This document shows positions 53,771 to 62,869 of a DNA stretch of 64,000 nt, piece after piece. Made by a program: the position numbers and the translations under genes. The notes beneath the pieces are model-generated. The model did no database searches. It saw only the letters and a program-made list of their open reading frames with translations, and was not told the origin of the DNA. Every line of letters starts with the position of its first letter. Within the stretch, counting starts at the first letter, position 1. Source of the stretch: an uncultured Pseudomonadota bacterium (GTDB lineage: Bacteria; Pseudomonadota; Gammaproteobacteria; Burkholderiales; JALYOK01); the NCBI GenBank assembly GCA_902826775.1, contig CADEHE010000006.1:172213-236212 (forward strand), written 5' to 3'.

Positions 53771-54706
53771 TGGGATGGACTCCTCCCGATTTGTATCCGG
53801 CATCATAGTGCCAAGCTGAAACATGGGCATGGGTCAGCGCAACCATCCGAAGAGGAGTCCGAGATGAATGCTACTACCGTGGCGGTGGATTTGGCAAAGA
53901 GCGTGTTCGAAGTGGCCGTGGCCGATTCGAACTGGAAGATCGTTGAGCGAGCGCGCTTGACGCGCACACAATTCGAGCGCTTCTTCGCCAATCGCGAGGT
54001 CGCCTTGGTGGTGATGGAAGCGTGCGGCTCGGCGCACCACTGGGCGCGCCGGCTCACCGCCCTTGGCATTGAAGCGCGGCTACTGCCGGCGCAGTACGTG
54101 CGTGCCTACGTAAAGCGCAACAAGACCGACGCCGCCGATGCTGCCGCGCTGCTGGAAGCGGCGCGCGCCTCGGACATCACCGCAGTGAAAGTCAAATCAG
54201 TCGAGCAACAAAGCCTACAGGCGCTGCATCGCACGCGCAGCCTGTGGATGGGTACGCGCACCGCGCGCATCAACGCTTTACGCGGATTTTGCCGCGAATT
54301 CGGTATCGCCATCACCCTTGGGGCTCGCAGCGGTATCGAGCAGATCGCTCGACTGCTCGCCGATGCGAATTCGGCGCTTCCCGCGCTGTTGCGTGGCACG
54401 ATGAAGTTGCTCATCGAAGAGATCCGGCTGCTGGAAGCGCGCATTGGTCAACTGGAGCGTGAACTGGGCGAGCTGGCGCGCCAAAGCCCTGCCTGCAAGA
54501 CGCTGCTATCGATCCCCGGCATTGGTTTGTTGAGCGCTACGGCGCTAGTCGCGGCCACCAGCGGCAGTGTGGCTCACTTCAAGAGCGCGCGTCAGTTTGC
54601 TTCCTGGTTCGGTTTGACACCGAAGGAATACTCTTCCGGCAGCACCCGAACGCTCGGGCGTATCAGCAAGCGCGGGGATCGCTACCTTCGCATGCTGCTT
54701 GGTTAG
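53771..54706 (+). mobile_element. IS110-family element, 3' truncated
   Basis: The transposase gene and about 90 bp of upstream sequence remain. GGACTCCTC at 53777-53785 is complementary to GAGGAGTCC at 53852-53860, so the leader can form a stem, in the part where IS110 elements code their bridge RNA. The transposase stops soon after its catalytic C-terminal motif, beside the end of the next gene, so the right end is missing. The exact element limits could not be fixed. Confidence 0.6.
53864..54706 (+). CDS. IS110 family transposase, C-terminally truncated
   Basis: A 280-residue protein. The N-terminal DEDD-type RuvC-like domain begins AVDLAKSVFEVAVADS and includes VVMEACGSAHHWAR and KRNKTDAADAAAL. 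The C-terminal Transposase_20 domain has SIPGIGLLSATALVAA and FASWFGLTPKEYSSG, but it ends at RGDRYLRMLLG, where full members go on for 50 or more residues with the catalytic Ser region behind it complete only in part. The enzyme is therefore probably inactive. It lies between the HtrA-like gene and the J-domain gene, whose end it overlaps by four bases. Confidence 0.9.
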   Translation: MNATTVAVDLAKSVFEVAVADSNWKIVERARLTRTQFERFFANREVALVVMEACGSAHHWARRLTALGIEARLLPAQYVRAYVKRNKTDAADAAALLEAARASDITAVKVKSVEQQSLQALHRTRSLWMGTRTARINALRGFCREFGIAITLGARSGIEQIARLLADANSALPALLRGTMKLLIEEIRLLEARIGQLERELGELARQSPACKTLLSIPGIGLLSATALVAATSGSVAHFKSARQFASWFGLTPKEYSSGSTRTLGRISKRGDRYLRMLLG

Positions 54707-55413
54707 GCGCGCGCCGATACAAAGCCGCCGGTGCGCTGCGTTGGACGCAGCGTCAAAAAGCGAGCGTGCAAGCTGTACACAGCACCGTTGGGGCGGCAGG
54801 CGACCACGATCGCAACGGCATCGAAATGCACATCGGTGATGCGCATCACTTGTAGCGGCGGCAGCGGCGTGGTCGTTAGCAGCCGTGCGCCGCTTAAGGA
54901 AACGTCGCGCAGCACAGCGCTCAGCGACGGCGCTTTCCAGCCTGGCGTAAGCGCAACCGGATGATTCTTGGCCACGCGAGCGCCGTTGCGGCGGCCGAAC
55001 AATTCCCGCCCCTGCGATGTTGGCGGCGGCGTCAGCGGCGCATCGCAGCGGGTGCAGTTCGTGCCTTTCGGCGACGGTGCGAACGGCTGGTGGCACAATG
55101 GGCAGCTACGCGTGCTGCGCCACTGATCGGGATCAGTGTGCGGAGTGGCCGCGGATGCAGTCCTGCCGCCTGGTGCCGGATTGCCGTGCTGCTGCGCTTT
55201 GCTGAGCGTGCGATCGTAGGCTGCGCGCTTGACCGGGTCGCTTAGCACGGCATATGCCTCGTTAATCAGCGCCGCGGCCTGGTGCTCGCCGCCGAGATCG
55301 GGATGCGAGCGCAGCGGTCCCATGAGAGCACGGTAGCTGGCCCGGATAATTTCGAGCGGCGCCTCCGCTTGCACGTGCAAGATGCGATAGTAGTTGCGGC
55401 GATTCTTCTTCAT
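54703..55413 (-). CDS. J-domain, zinc-ribbon and PilZ domain protein
   Basis: From ATG 55413 the protein has 236 residues. An N-terminal J domain (about 7-68) has the HPD motif at 37-39, so it should stimulate DnaK. A zinc-ribbon-like pair Cys104-x2-Cys107 and Cys120-x2-Cys123 follows. The C-terminal part is PilZ-like with R142-x3-R146 and D170-x-S-x-x-G175, the c-di-GMP-binding pattern. The combination is unusual and would tie a chaperone activity to c-di-GMP. A diguanylate cyclase gene lies nearby at 57001. An upstream TTG at 55434 is a less likely start. Confidence 0.82.
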   Translation of the reverse strand: MKKNRRNYYRILHVQAEAPLEIIRASYRALMGPLRSHPDLGGEHQAAALINEAYAVLSDPVKRAAYDRTLSKAQQHGNPAPGGRTASAATPHTDPDQWRSTRSCPLCHQPFAPSPKGTNCTRCDAPLTPPPTSQGRELFGRRNGARVAKNHPVALTPGWKAPSLSAVLRDVSLSGARLLTTTPLPPLQVMRITDVHFDAVAIVVACRPNGAVYSLHARFLTLRPTQRTGGFVSARA

Positions 55414-55564
55414 CGGTCCGGGCACATACACCAACTTGACGCCCGCGTTAACGGCTTCTCAGCGACCGGCTAAAGTGCAATGCCGCGGCGCCAATACCGT
55501 GCTGGCTGTCGCCGCCCCGGTACTTAGCGGCGCAGCGGTGATTGCAAAGAAATGCTAAGCGCCG

Positions 55565-56053
55565 CTACTTGAGATTGGCTGCGCTATCGGCGCCGGCTTT
55601 GGCGATTACGCCATCTTGTTGCGAGGTGACGCCGCTGACGCCGATCGCGCCGATGATCTGATCGCCCGCTGTAATCGGCACACCGCCTTCCAACGGCAGC
55701 ACGACGTTGTTGCTGGCAAGACTGATCAGCGCGTTGCGGCCACCGGCAATTGCATCTTCAAACACTTTGGTGGAACGCTTGAAGCCAATCGCGGTCTGCG
55801 CCTTCTGGGTTGCGACGTCGATGCTGCCCCACTGCGTGCCATCCATGCGTTGCAAGTAGATGAGCTTGCCGCCGTCGTCAACGACGGCGATGACCACGTT
55901 CCACTTGTTCTTCACCGCTTCGGCCTCGGCGGCGGCGGCGATTTCTTTGGCTGCCGCTAAGTTGAGCGCTTTCTTCGTTGTAAGCTCGGCGCCGTTGGCG
56001 CCCGCGGCGGTTGCGAGCAGCGCTGCAGTTGCGATGATGGTTGCTAGCTTCAT
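55565..56053 (-). CDS. Exported GlcG/HbpS-like heme-binding protein
   Basis: The ATG at 56053 is favoured, 7 bases after GGAGG; the ATG two codons upstream is too close to that site. The 162-residue protein has a signal peptide ending around GANGAE. The GlcG/HbpS fold is seen in EAEAVKNKWNVVIAVVDDGG, YLQRMDG, AIGFKRSTKVFED and GAIGVSGVTSQQDG. Relatives bind heme or aldehydes, often in the periplasm; the function is poorly known. It is a single gene by spacing. Confidence 0.88.
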   Translation of the reverse strand: MKLATIIATAALLATAAGANGAELTTKKALNLAAAKEIAAAAEAEAVKNKWNVVIAVVDDGGKLIYLQRMDGTQWGSIDVATQKAQTAIGFKRSTKVFEDAIAGGRNALISLASNNVVLPLEGGVPITAGDQIIGAIGVSGVTSQQDGVIAKAGADSAANLK

Positions 56054-56129
56054 AGTCATTCCTCCTGTGGCGAAAATTGTGGCGATTGATGCTGCGTTAG
56101 GGCGGATACGATTCCTATAGCCGTAGACC

Positions 56130-56936
56130 CTAGTCCCACTTGGGCAGGCGCTTTTGCGTAAAGGCATCCACACCCTCGGCTGCTTGCGGCATCATGAAGT
56201 TGCACGCCATTACGCCGGCCGCGTACGCATAGGCTTGGGCGAGCGGCATCTCTACTTGGCGATAAAACATTTCTTTGCCGAGCGCGACCGATGCGGCCGG
56301 TTTGGCGCGAATCGCGCCGGCCAAGCGCGCGATTTCGGCGTCAAGCTGGTCTGAAGGCACGACACGATTGACCAGGCCGCGCTGCAATGCGTGTTGCGCA
56401 TCGATGAACTCCGCCGTAAGCAGCATTTCCAGCGCTTGCTTGCGGCTGATATTGCGCGCCAGCGGCACGCTCGGCGTGGCGCAGAACAAACCGACATTGA
56501 GGCCGGAGGTGGCAAACTTCGCGCTTTCGGACGCTACCGCCAAGTCGCACTGCGCCACCAATTGGCAGCCGGCGGCGGTGGCCAGGCCGTGCACGCGGGC
56601 AATGACGGGTTGCGGCAACGACTGAATGGTCATCATCATGCGGCTGCATTTCTCAAACAGCGCTTGCGTCTTGCCGAGTTCGTAATTGGCGCGCATTTCC
56701 TTGAGATCATGGCCGGCGCAGAAGGCAGGGCCGTTGCCCGCAATCACCACCACGCGCACGGTTGGGTCTTTGGCAATTGTATCCAGCGCGCTCTGCAATG
56801 CATCAAGCATCGCGCTGGAAAGCGGGTTGTACTGCTTCGGCCGATTGAATGTGAGCGTGGCTACGGCGTCTGTTGTCTCGCGCAGCAACAGCGCCTCGCC
56901 GGCGCTGAGCGCCGCATGCGGGACCGGATCATTCAT
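56130..56936 (-). CDS. Enoyl-CoA hydratase/isomerase family protein
   Basis: A 268-residue crotonase-fold protein. The oxyanion-hole elements are GNGPAFCAGHDLKEM and HGLATAAGCQLVAQCDLAVA. The first catalytic Glu of rat enoyl-CoA hydratase is replaced in this sub-group, and the second position (near FATSGLNVGLF) is Asn/Leu-like, so the reaction may differ from simple hydration. The start is preceded by AGAGGTG. It acts in the cytoplasm, in fatty acid or aromatic acid breakdown. It resembles the ECHDC3-like group often mislabelled as enoyl-CoA hydratase. Confidence 0.9.
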   Translation of the reverse strand: MNDPVPHAALSAGEALLLRETTDAVATLTFNRPKQYNPLSSAMLDALQSALDTIAKDPTVRVVVIAGNGPAFCAGHDLKEMRANYELGKTQALFEKCSRMMMTIQSLPQPVIARVHGLATAAGCQLVAQCDLAVASESAKFATSGLNVGLFCATPSVPLARNISRKQALEMLLTAEFIDAQHALQRGLVNRVVPSDQLDAEIARLAGAIRAKPAASVALGKEMFYRQVEMPLAQAYAYAAGVMACNFMMPQAAEGVDAFTQKRLPKWD

Positions 56937-57000
56937 CTCGTTTCACCTCTATCTAACGACAGGATTATCGGCCTGGGCGCGCGGTGCGTCCAGGGTATGC

Positions 57001-58083
57001 CTAAGTTTCTATTTCCACACTGTTTCTTCCCGAGGCCTTGGTGCGCGCCAGCGCGCGGTCAGCCGCTTTTAGCAACGCATCGATGCTGTCGAAGTGCGGG
57101 AACGCAGCGACGCCGAAACTGGCCGTCGCCGTTCCAACGCTTTCAATCTCGTGGGCGGCAATGATGGTGCGCACTCTGTTCGCCATTTGCGCCGCTTCGA
57201 AAGCACCTAACTCGGGAACGATTACCATGAACTCATCGCCGCCCCAACGGCCGAATTCGTCGCTCGGACGCAGTTGTTGTTTGACCACGGTCGCCACCAC
57301 GCGCAACACGGCGTCTCCGCGATCGTGACCGTGCAGGTCATTGATGCGCTTAAATTGATCAAGGTCGAAAAACACGATCGACAAGGCGCGGCCAAAGCGT
57401 TTCGCGCGCTCCAATTCCTTGCTCAGTGAGGTCTGCAACTGGCGCCGATTCGGCAATCCGACCAGCGGGTCGGTATTGGCGAGCTTAGCCATGTTTTGCG
57501 CATGGGATTCGGCGCGGGCGTAAAGGTCTTTGAGTTTGGCAAACGCGACCAGCAAAACGATGTAGATGATGTTCCCGAGATAAAATCGGAGCAGCACAAA
57601 TGAATCATTGATCGTACCAAAGTGCACGTCTCGCAGCGCAAGCGGCAACCCGATGATCAAGAGCAGCGTGAGGAACGCGGCGCAGATAAAAGTGCCGCTG
57701 CGGTCGAACGTCAAGTGCGCGACAACGTAGACTAATGGTATCCAATACAGGAGATCGGCCAACGCGGCGCTGCGCGCGGCGGCCGGCCCAATAAGGACGA
57801 TATCGACGAAGCGCGCGATCATCCACAAGGCGACGACCGCAAACAGCGAGCGCTCGATGAATGCGATGATGCGCTCGCTGCGCCAGTTCAGCAGCGCGAG
57901 CGCAACTAGGCTGAGGCAGACGCTCAAAGCTGGGAACAAAATCTGCTCAAGCCAACTAATGCGCCCGGCGGCATACTTAAACGTCCAGGCGCTGAGCAAC
58001 GCTGCCATGCAGAACGGAAACGCTGCCAGATAGACTCGGCGTTTGAAGCGCAACAAGCCGTCGCTGCTGTCGACTATCCACAT
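57001..58083 (-). CDS. Diguanylate cyclase, membrane-bound GGDEF protein
   Basis: A 360-residue protein with six membrane segments in the first 180 residues (MASE-like sensor, type not identified), then a short coiled coil and a GGDEF domain with the intact active site WGGDEFMV. The substrate-binding NDLHGHDRGDAVLR element is also intact, so it can make c-di-GMP from two GTP. No clear RxxD inhibitory site is seen in front of GGDEF. The start has a strong GGGGGAG ribosome site. The PilZ protein encoded 1.6 kb away could be its effector. Confidence 0.93.
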   Translation of the reverse strand: MWIVDSSDGLLRFKRRVYLAAFPFCMAALLSAWTFKYAAGRISWLEQILFPALSVCLSLVALALLNWRSERIIAFIERSLFAVVALWMIARFVDIVLIGPAAARSAALADLLYWIPLVYVVAHLTFDRSGTFICAAFLTLLLIIGLPLALRDVHFGTINDSFVLLRFYLGNIIYIVLLVAFAKLKDLYARAESHAQNMAKLANTDPLVGLPNRRQLQTSLSKELERAKRFGRALSIVFFDLDQFKRINDLHGHDRGDAVLRVVATVVKQQLRPSDEFGRWGGDEFMVIVPELGAFEAAQMANRVRTIIAAHEIESVGTATASFGVAAFPHFDSIDALLKAADRALARTKASGRNSVEIET

Positions 58084-58511
58084 ACAACTCCCCCTGTTCC
58101 CGGTAATCCGGATCTGCTAGCGGTACAGCGCCCGAACCGCGACGGCCCGTCGCAAACGGTTCAGTTGCGCTGCAGTGGTTGCCGCGCATTCGCTGGCGCG
58201 GTCGGCTAGCCCACGATGCATGGTCGCGGGCTTGATATTGGTATGGCGGCCGCCGGCTTGAGTGACACGGCAAGCGGCTCTCCCGGCTCGGTTACGATCT
58301 GAGCCGTGTTTGCTTGATCTGCGACAATTGTATGCGATGTGCTGATGGCAACGAAAGGCGAGCGCAGTTCAAAGCAATTCATACGACTGCGCTCTGCCAT
58401 CGACGGGGCGCGCTCGATGGCTAATCCAGCTTATACATACCATAGTAAGATCTATTGTCATTCTTCCATAAATCGTTCTCGGAATATGGTAGTGACAGTA
58501 TAAGGATCGCA
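58084..58511. other. Intergenic region, no gene seen
   Basis: About 430 bp between the divergent diguanylate cyclase and TRAP permease genes. A 64-codon reverse frame at 58206-58400 lacks family resemblance and a ribosome site, and is not called. Promoters for both sides should lie here; near 58440-58480 the sequence is AT-rich (CATAGTAAGATCTATTG), a candidate for the dctQ promoter. Confidence 0.4.
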
Positions 58512-59063
58512 ATGAAGTGCCTGAACCGTTTTGAAGAAGCGCTGATCGCCGTGTTGATGGGCGCGGCGACGCTCATCATTTTTCTGGCGGTGCTGCATCG
58601 CTACGCGCTAGGTGTGGATTGGCTGTATCCGCTGGCAAACCGATTCAACACCAGCTGGGCGCAGGAGCTGTGCATATACCTATTCGTTTGGATGGCGAAA
58701 TTCGGCGCAGCCTACGGCGTGCGCACCGGCATACACGTCGGCGTCGATGTGCTGGTGAATCGGCTGCGTCCGGCTTGGCGTCGTGCGCTGGTGCTTTTTG
58801 GTTTGCTGGCGGGAGCGCTATTCACAGCCGTGGTCGGCAGCCTCGGGGCCATGCTGGTTTGGCAGATGAAAGAAACCGGGCAAGTCTCGGCTGATCTGGA
58901 AGTGCCGATTTGGTTTGTCTACCTGGCGATCCCGCTCGGCTCATTTCTGATGTGTTTTCGGTTCTTGCAAGTGGCTTGGCGCTTTACGCGCAAGGGTGAA
59001 TTGCCGAAGCACGATCCAGCGCGCGTCGAAGGTTTGGACGACTTGAAAAGTGCCGAAGCATGA
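58512..59063 (+). CDS. TRAP transporter small permease (DctQ)
   Basis: From ATG 58512 (after AAGGA) the protein has 183 residues and four membrane segments, the normal DctQ size. The family region WAQELCIYLFVWMAKFGAAYG and the GIHVGVDVLVNRL element are present. It is the small membrane subunit of a tripartite sodium-linked transporter of organic acids. It overlaps the large permease gene by four bases. No binding-protein gene is nearby. Confidence 0.92.
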   Translation: MKCLNRFEEALIAVLMGAATLIIFLAVLHRYALGVDWLYPLANRFNTSWAQELCIYLFVWMAKFGAAYGVRTGIHVGVDVLVNRLRPAWRRALVLFGLLAGALFTAVVGSLGAMLVWQMKETGQVSADLEVPIWFVYLAIPLGSFLMCFRFLQVAWRFTRKGELPKHDPARVEGLDDLKSAEA

Positions 59064-60346
59064 GTGCTTATTTGATCTTCGGCTTGCTGCTCGCGCTCAT
59101 GCTCACGGGCATGCCGATTTCGATTGCGCTCGGGCTCACGGTACTGACCTTCTTGTTCACCATGACGCAAGAGCCGGTCGCCACCGTCGCGCTAAAGCTA
59201 TTCACCGGGATCGAGAAGTTCGAGATCATGGCGATCCCATTCTTCATACTTGCCGGCGGCTTCTTGACGCACGGCGGCGTAGCGCGCCGCATGATCCGCT
59301 TTGCCACCAGCATGGTCGGGCATTGGCATGGCGGCTTGGGGCTGGCGGCGGTGCTGGCCTGCGCGCTGTTCGCGGCCGTCTCGGGCTCGAGCCCGGCGAC
59401 GGTGGTGGCGATCGGCTCGATCATGCTGCCGGCGATGGTGAAGCAGGGATTTCCGGCCCGTTTCGGCGCCGGTGTCATCACGACCTCCGGGGCGCTCGGC
59501 GTTCTGATTCCGCCCTCGATTGTGATGCTGATGTACGCGATCTCGACGAACACTTCGGTCGGCGCGCTGTTCATGGCCGGCGTGATTCCGGGCTTGGTGT
59601 TGGCCGCACTGCTGGGGCTAACGACTTGGTATCGCGCGCGCAAGTTCGCTTATCCGCGTTTGCCGCGCGCGAGTTGGAGCGAGCGCGGCCGCGCGTTGCG
59701 GCAAAGTGCTTGGGGGCTGGCTTTGGTATTTGTCGTCATCGGCGGCATCTATGCCGGAATCTTTACCGCGACCGAAGCCGCGGCCATGAGTGCCGTGTAC
59801 GCATTTTTTGTGGCGGTCTATGTGTATAAAGACCTGAAGTTGCGGCAGGTGCCGAAGATCCTGTTGGAGGCGGCGAATCTGAGCGCGATGTTGCTCTACA
59901 TCATCACCAACGCAGTGCTGTTTTCTTACTTGATGACGTCCGAAAACATTCCGCAAGCCATGGCGCAGTGGATGCTCGATCAAGGTTTGGGGCCTATCGC
60001 GTTTCTGCTTGTCGTTAACGTCTTGCTTTTGCTCGCCGGCAACGTGATGGAACCGTCTTCCATCGTGCTAATCATGGCCCCGATCCTGTTTCCGGTGGCC
60101 ATGCAGCTTGGCATCGATCCGATCCACTTCGGCATTTTGATCACTGTGAACATGGAAATCGGCATGTGTCATCCGCCGGTGGGACTAAATCTCTACGTGG
60201 CGAGCGGCATCGCCAAAATGGGCATTACGGAACTGACCATCGCGGTGTGGCCGTGGCTGCTGACGATGCTAATGTTTCTTTTGCTCGTTACCTACTGGCC
60301 GCCGCTGAGTCTCTGGTTGCCGCGGACATTGGGTATGATTCCGTGA
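59060..60346 (+). CDS. TRAP transporter large permease (DctM)
   Basis: A 428-residue protein with about 12 membrane segments and the conserved DctM elements GVARRMIRF, AVSGSSPATVVAIGSIMLP, and GVITTSGALGVLIPPSI, and MEIGMCHPPVGLNLYVASG near the end. It forms the channel for sodium-driven uptake together with DctQ. The gene overlaps dctQ by four bases. A uronate-dehydrogenase-like gene follows 61 bp later, which suggests a sugar-acid substrate. The binding protein must be encoded elsewhere, perhaps the one at 35882. Confidence 0.94.
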   Translation: MSAYLIFGLLLALMLTGMPISIALGLTVLTFLFTMTQEPVATVALKLFTGIEKFEIMAIPFFILAGGFLTHGGVARRMIRFATSMVGHWHGGLGLAAVLACALFAAVSGSSPATVVAIGSIMLPAMVKQGFPARFGAGVITTSGALGVLIPPSIVMLMYAISTNTSVGALFMAGVIPGLVLAALLGLTTWYRARKFAYPRLPRASWSERGRALRQSAWGLALVFVVIGGIYAGIFTATEAAAMSAVYAFFVAVYVYKDLKLRQVPKILLEAANLSAMLLYIITNAVLFSYLMTSENIPQAMAQWMLDQGLGPIAFLLVVNVLLLLAGNVMEPSSIVLIMAPILFPVAMQLGIDPIHFGILITVNMEIGMCHPPVGLNLYVASGIAKMGITELTIAVWPWLLTMLMFLLLVTYWPPLSLWLPRTLGMIP

Positions 60347-60407
60347 CGTCTTAGCGCCGCGCGCGGGGTGGTTCGGCGCGGATGTTTCAATTCAAACGGG
60401 AGAGATC

Positions 60408-61208
60408 ATGAAGCGAGTTCTTATCACAGGCGCAGCCGGACAAATCGGCCGTGCGCTGCGCAAGGCATGGCACGGAAAATATCTGCTGCGCTCAACCGAC
60501 CTTGCGCCCATGACGCCGGTGAGCGCGAGCGAAGAATGCATCCAGGCCGATCTGTCCGACTATGCAGCGATGGCGAAGTTGATGCCGGGCGTGGATGCGA
60601 TCGCGCATTTCGGCGGGCGCTCGATCGAAGGCACTTGGGAGCAGATTCTACCGTCGAGCATCGTCGGCTTATATAACGTCATGGAAAGCGCGCGGCTGGC
60701 CGGCGTCAAGCGCATTATCTTGGCGAGCTCGAACCATGCGGTCGGCTTTTATCGGCGCCAGAGCACGCTCACCAGCGAGCACGCGCCGCGACCGGACGGT
60801 CTCTACGGCGTGAGCAAGGCATTTTTTGAAGCGATGGGCAGCATGTATGCCGATAAGCACGGTATGACGGTCGCCAGCTTGCGCATCGGCACCTTCCGCG
60901 AACCGGATCAACCGGACAACGAGCGCCATCTGATGACGTGGATCAGTCATCGCGATCTGGTGCATCTTTGCGAATGCTGCATAGAGGCGCCGGACTATCA
61001 CTATGCCGTGATGTTCGGAATTTCAAACAACACGCGTGCGCGCTGGGACAATACGCGCGCGTACGCCATCGGCTACCGCCCGCAAGATAACGCGGAAGAC
61101 TATGCCGCACGCGTCGCAGGGAAGGCCGAAGACGATTTGTCGCGCCAATTCCACGGTGGTTTCTACATTCCCGACGGCTTTACCGGCGATGCCAGCATGA
61201 TTCCGTGA
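60408..61208 (+). CDS. NAD-dependent uronate dehydrogenase-like epimerase-family protein
   Basis: A 266-residue extended-SDR protein. The NAD-binding motif is ITGAAGQIGRAL and the Tyr/Lys motif is YGVSKAFFEAMG; LRIGTFREPDQPDNERHLMTW and FGISNNTRARWDN are typical for uronate dehydrogenases, which oxidise galacturonate or glucuronate to the aldarolactone. A GGGAGAGATC precedes the ATG. It follows the TRAP permease genes and would take up the same pathway: transport of a uronic acid and its first oxidation. Confidence 0.85.
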   Translation: MKRVLITGAAGQIGRALRKAWHGKYLLRSTDLAPMTPVSASEECIQADLSDYAAMAKLMPGVDAIAHFGGRSIEGTWEQILPSSIVGLYNVMESARLAGVKRIILASSNHAVGFYRRQSTLTSEHAPRPDGLYGVSKAFFEAMGSMYADKHGMTVASLRIGTFREPDQPDNERHLMTWISHRDLVHLCECCIEAPDYHYAVMFGISNNTRARWDNTRAYAIGYRPQDNAEDYAARVAGKAEDDLSRQFHGGFYIPDGFTGDASMIP

Positions 61209-61252
61209 CAAGCGGGCCGTCGCGCGACGTTGCGCGCCCGGCAGCGCCGCGC

Positions 61253-61909
61253 TTAAGCTTTCGCGGAGGCGAGCTTGTGCGCCCAGCGGGTGGTTTCGGG
61301 CAGGCGATATTTCGGCGAGCAGCGCAGCGCGATTGCCACGGCCGTGGCCAGGCTCACTCGGTGCCCTATCGAGATATACACGGGTTTAACCCCGGCGCGC
61401 GTGCGCAGCGCAGCGCCAACGATTTCGCCTTTATCGATCAAGGCGCTGCTGCTGCCGCGTTTTCGGCCAAGCGTTGCATGAGTACCGACGAACAAAGTCT
61501 TGGCTACGCCGATGCTGGGCAGGTCGAGGTACACGCCCAGGTGGCAAGCCAGCCCAAAGCGGCGCGGATGCGCGTAGCCTTGGCCGTCGCAGATGATCAG
61601 ATCAGGCTTGTGGCGCAAGCGGCGGTAGGCTTGCACGATGGCAGGGATCTCGCGAAACGACAGCAAGCCGGGCACGTAGGGAAACGTGGTGGGGCAGAGT
61701 GCGATGGCGTGCTCGCGCAGTACAAGCGTTTCGTAGTCGAGCACGGCGATCGCCGCGCGTGTGACGGCACCGTCTTCAAGAAATCCTACATCGACACCGG
61801 CGACGAGTTTAATCGGCGTCAATCGATCGGCAAGCTCGACACGCCCGCGCAACTTCTGCTGCAGGGCGATTGCCTGATTGGGAGTTAGATTCCAGCGATG
61901 GCGCAGCAT
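61253..61909 (-). CDS. nfi: Endonuclease V
   Basis: A 218-residue enzyme of normal size. The active-site sequence begins VAGVDVGF, then the [21 protein letters not shown] element with the catalytic Glu, and [22 protein letters not shown] with the last catalytic Asp, and GVAKTLFVG. Endonuclease V cuts DNA or RNA near deoxyinosine or inosine in repair. It is a single gene on the reverse strand. The sequence of catalytic motifs is intact. Confidence 0.94.
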   Translation of the reverse strand: MLRHRWNLTPNQAIALQQKLRGRVELADRLTPIKLVAGVDVGFLEDGAVTRAAIAVLDYETLVLREHAIALCPTTFPYVPGLLSFREIPAIVQAYRRLRHKPDLIICDGQGYAHPRRFGLACHLGVYLDLPSIGVAKTLFVGTHATLGRKRGSSSALIDKGEIVGAALRTRAGVKPVYISIGHRVSLATAVAIALRCSPKYRLPETTRWAHKLASAKA

Positions 61910-61939
61910 GGCTGCGCCAATTATGCACGGCGCGCCGGT

Positions 61940-62869
61940 TTAGGGATTCTCTGCAGATTCCCCGGCCGGTTTGGCGTCAGGCTCTTTGCTCGATGCGGTT
62001 TGAACTTTGAGCAGACGCTCATCGACCCAGCGCGTGAGGTCATCCCACATGTGGTCCATCTCTTTGTCGGCGGGCACCTCGGCAGCGTGTTTGAGTTCCA
62101 GTGTCACCACCGGCACGCGCTTCTTCAGCCCGCCGTAATTGCCGAGCGAGCCCGGATAAATCCCGATTTGGTGCAAGTGCAAGTTGCCCACGCGCAGCGG
62201 TGGCGGCGGCGGCCCGTCGAAGTCGAGCACGCCGAAGGGCGCGTGCACCGAAACGATTAGATCCGGCTTGAAGGCTTCGATTTCTTGATGCACCCAGCGC
62301 GATTCGGGCTCGGACAAGGGCGCAGGCCCCGGATAGCGGCGCGGGTCCTTGTTGGTGTATTTGATCCAGTAACGCGGCGCATCTTTTTCCCAGTTTTCGG
62401 TGGGGAAGTTGCGGTTCAGGTCGACGCCGCGTGCATTTACGCGGGTGGCAGGGCGTTTGAGCAAGCCGTCGGGGTTGACTACGGGCAGCATGCGCCAGTG
62501 GATCTGCTCGGTTTCGCTGCGCGATATGCGTTCGATCCAATCGAACACCAAGGTGCTTGAAGTCAATTCATCGCCATGTATGCCACCGAGTACCAAGATT
62601 TTGACCTTGGGTGCACCGTTCTTGGGTGGAATATCTCGGAAGAGTAACGCGCGGCCCTGCACCGACTTTGCGTCGGAGGGCTGCAACGCGGCAGCCATGC
62701 AACCTGCGGGCGTAACTCCAGGCACGCTCTTGGCCAGATCGGCGCACCGCTGGAATTGATCGTTGACGGGAGGTTCGGCAAGGGCGATTCCGGCAACGAG
62801 AAGCAACCCGCTTGCGAAGCGCCGTGGCAATTTGACAAAACCAAAGACCATTGGGCAGCGTTGGGGCAT
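61940..62869 (-). CDS. M14 family zinc carboxypeptidase (MpaA/AGBL-like)
   Basis: From ATG 62869 the protein has about 309 residues; the alternative start at 62851 (MVFGFVKLPRRF) would give a cleaner signal peptide ending in LAEP. Zinc ligands are His and Glu in GGIHGDEL and a His in SVHAPFG; the Arg/Asn substrate-binding sequence is VDLNRNFPTENW, and the catalytic Glu is probably in VTLELKHA. It is periplasmic. Such enzymes trim peptides, for instance murein peptides in MpaA. It is a single gene, convergent with none and 30 bp upstream of endonuclease V on the same strand. Confidence 0.88.
   Translation of the reverse strand: MPQRCPMVFGFVKLPRRFASGLLLVAGIALAEPPVNDQFQRCADLAKSVPGVTPAGCMAAALQPSDAKSVQGRALLFRDIPPKNGAPKVKILVLGGIHGDELTSSTLVFDWIERISRSETEQIHWRMLPVVNPDGLLKRPATRVNARGVDLNRNFPTENWEKDAPRYWIKYTNKDPRRYPGPAPLSEPESRWVHQEIEAFKPDLIVSVHAPFGVLDFDGPPPPPLRVGNLHLHQIGIYPGSLGNYGGLKKRVPVVTLELKHAAEVPADKEMDHMWDDLTRWVDERLLKVQTASSKEPDAKPAGESAENP

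Noticed and set aside
58206..58400. A 64-codon reverse frame in the intergenic region before dctQ
   Set aside because: No ribosome site, no hydrophobic or domain pattern, and no similarity that I recognise.
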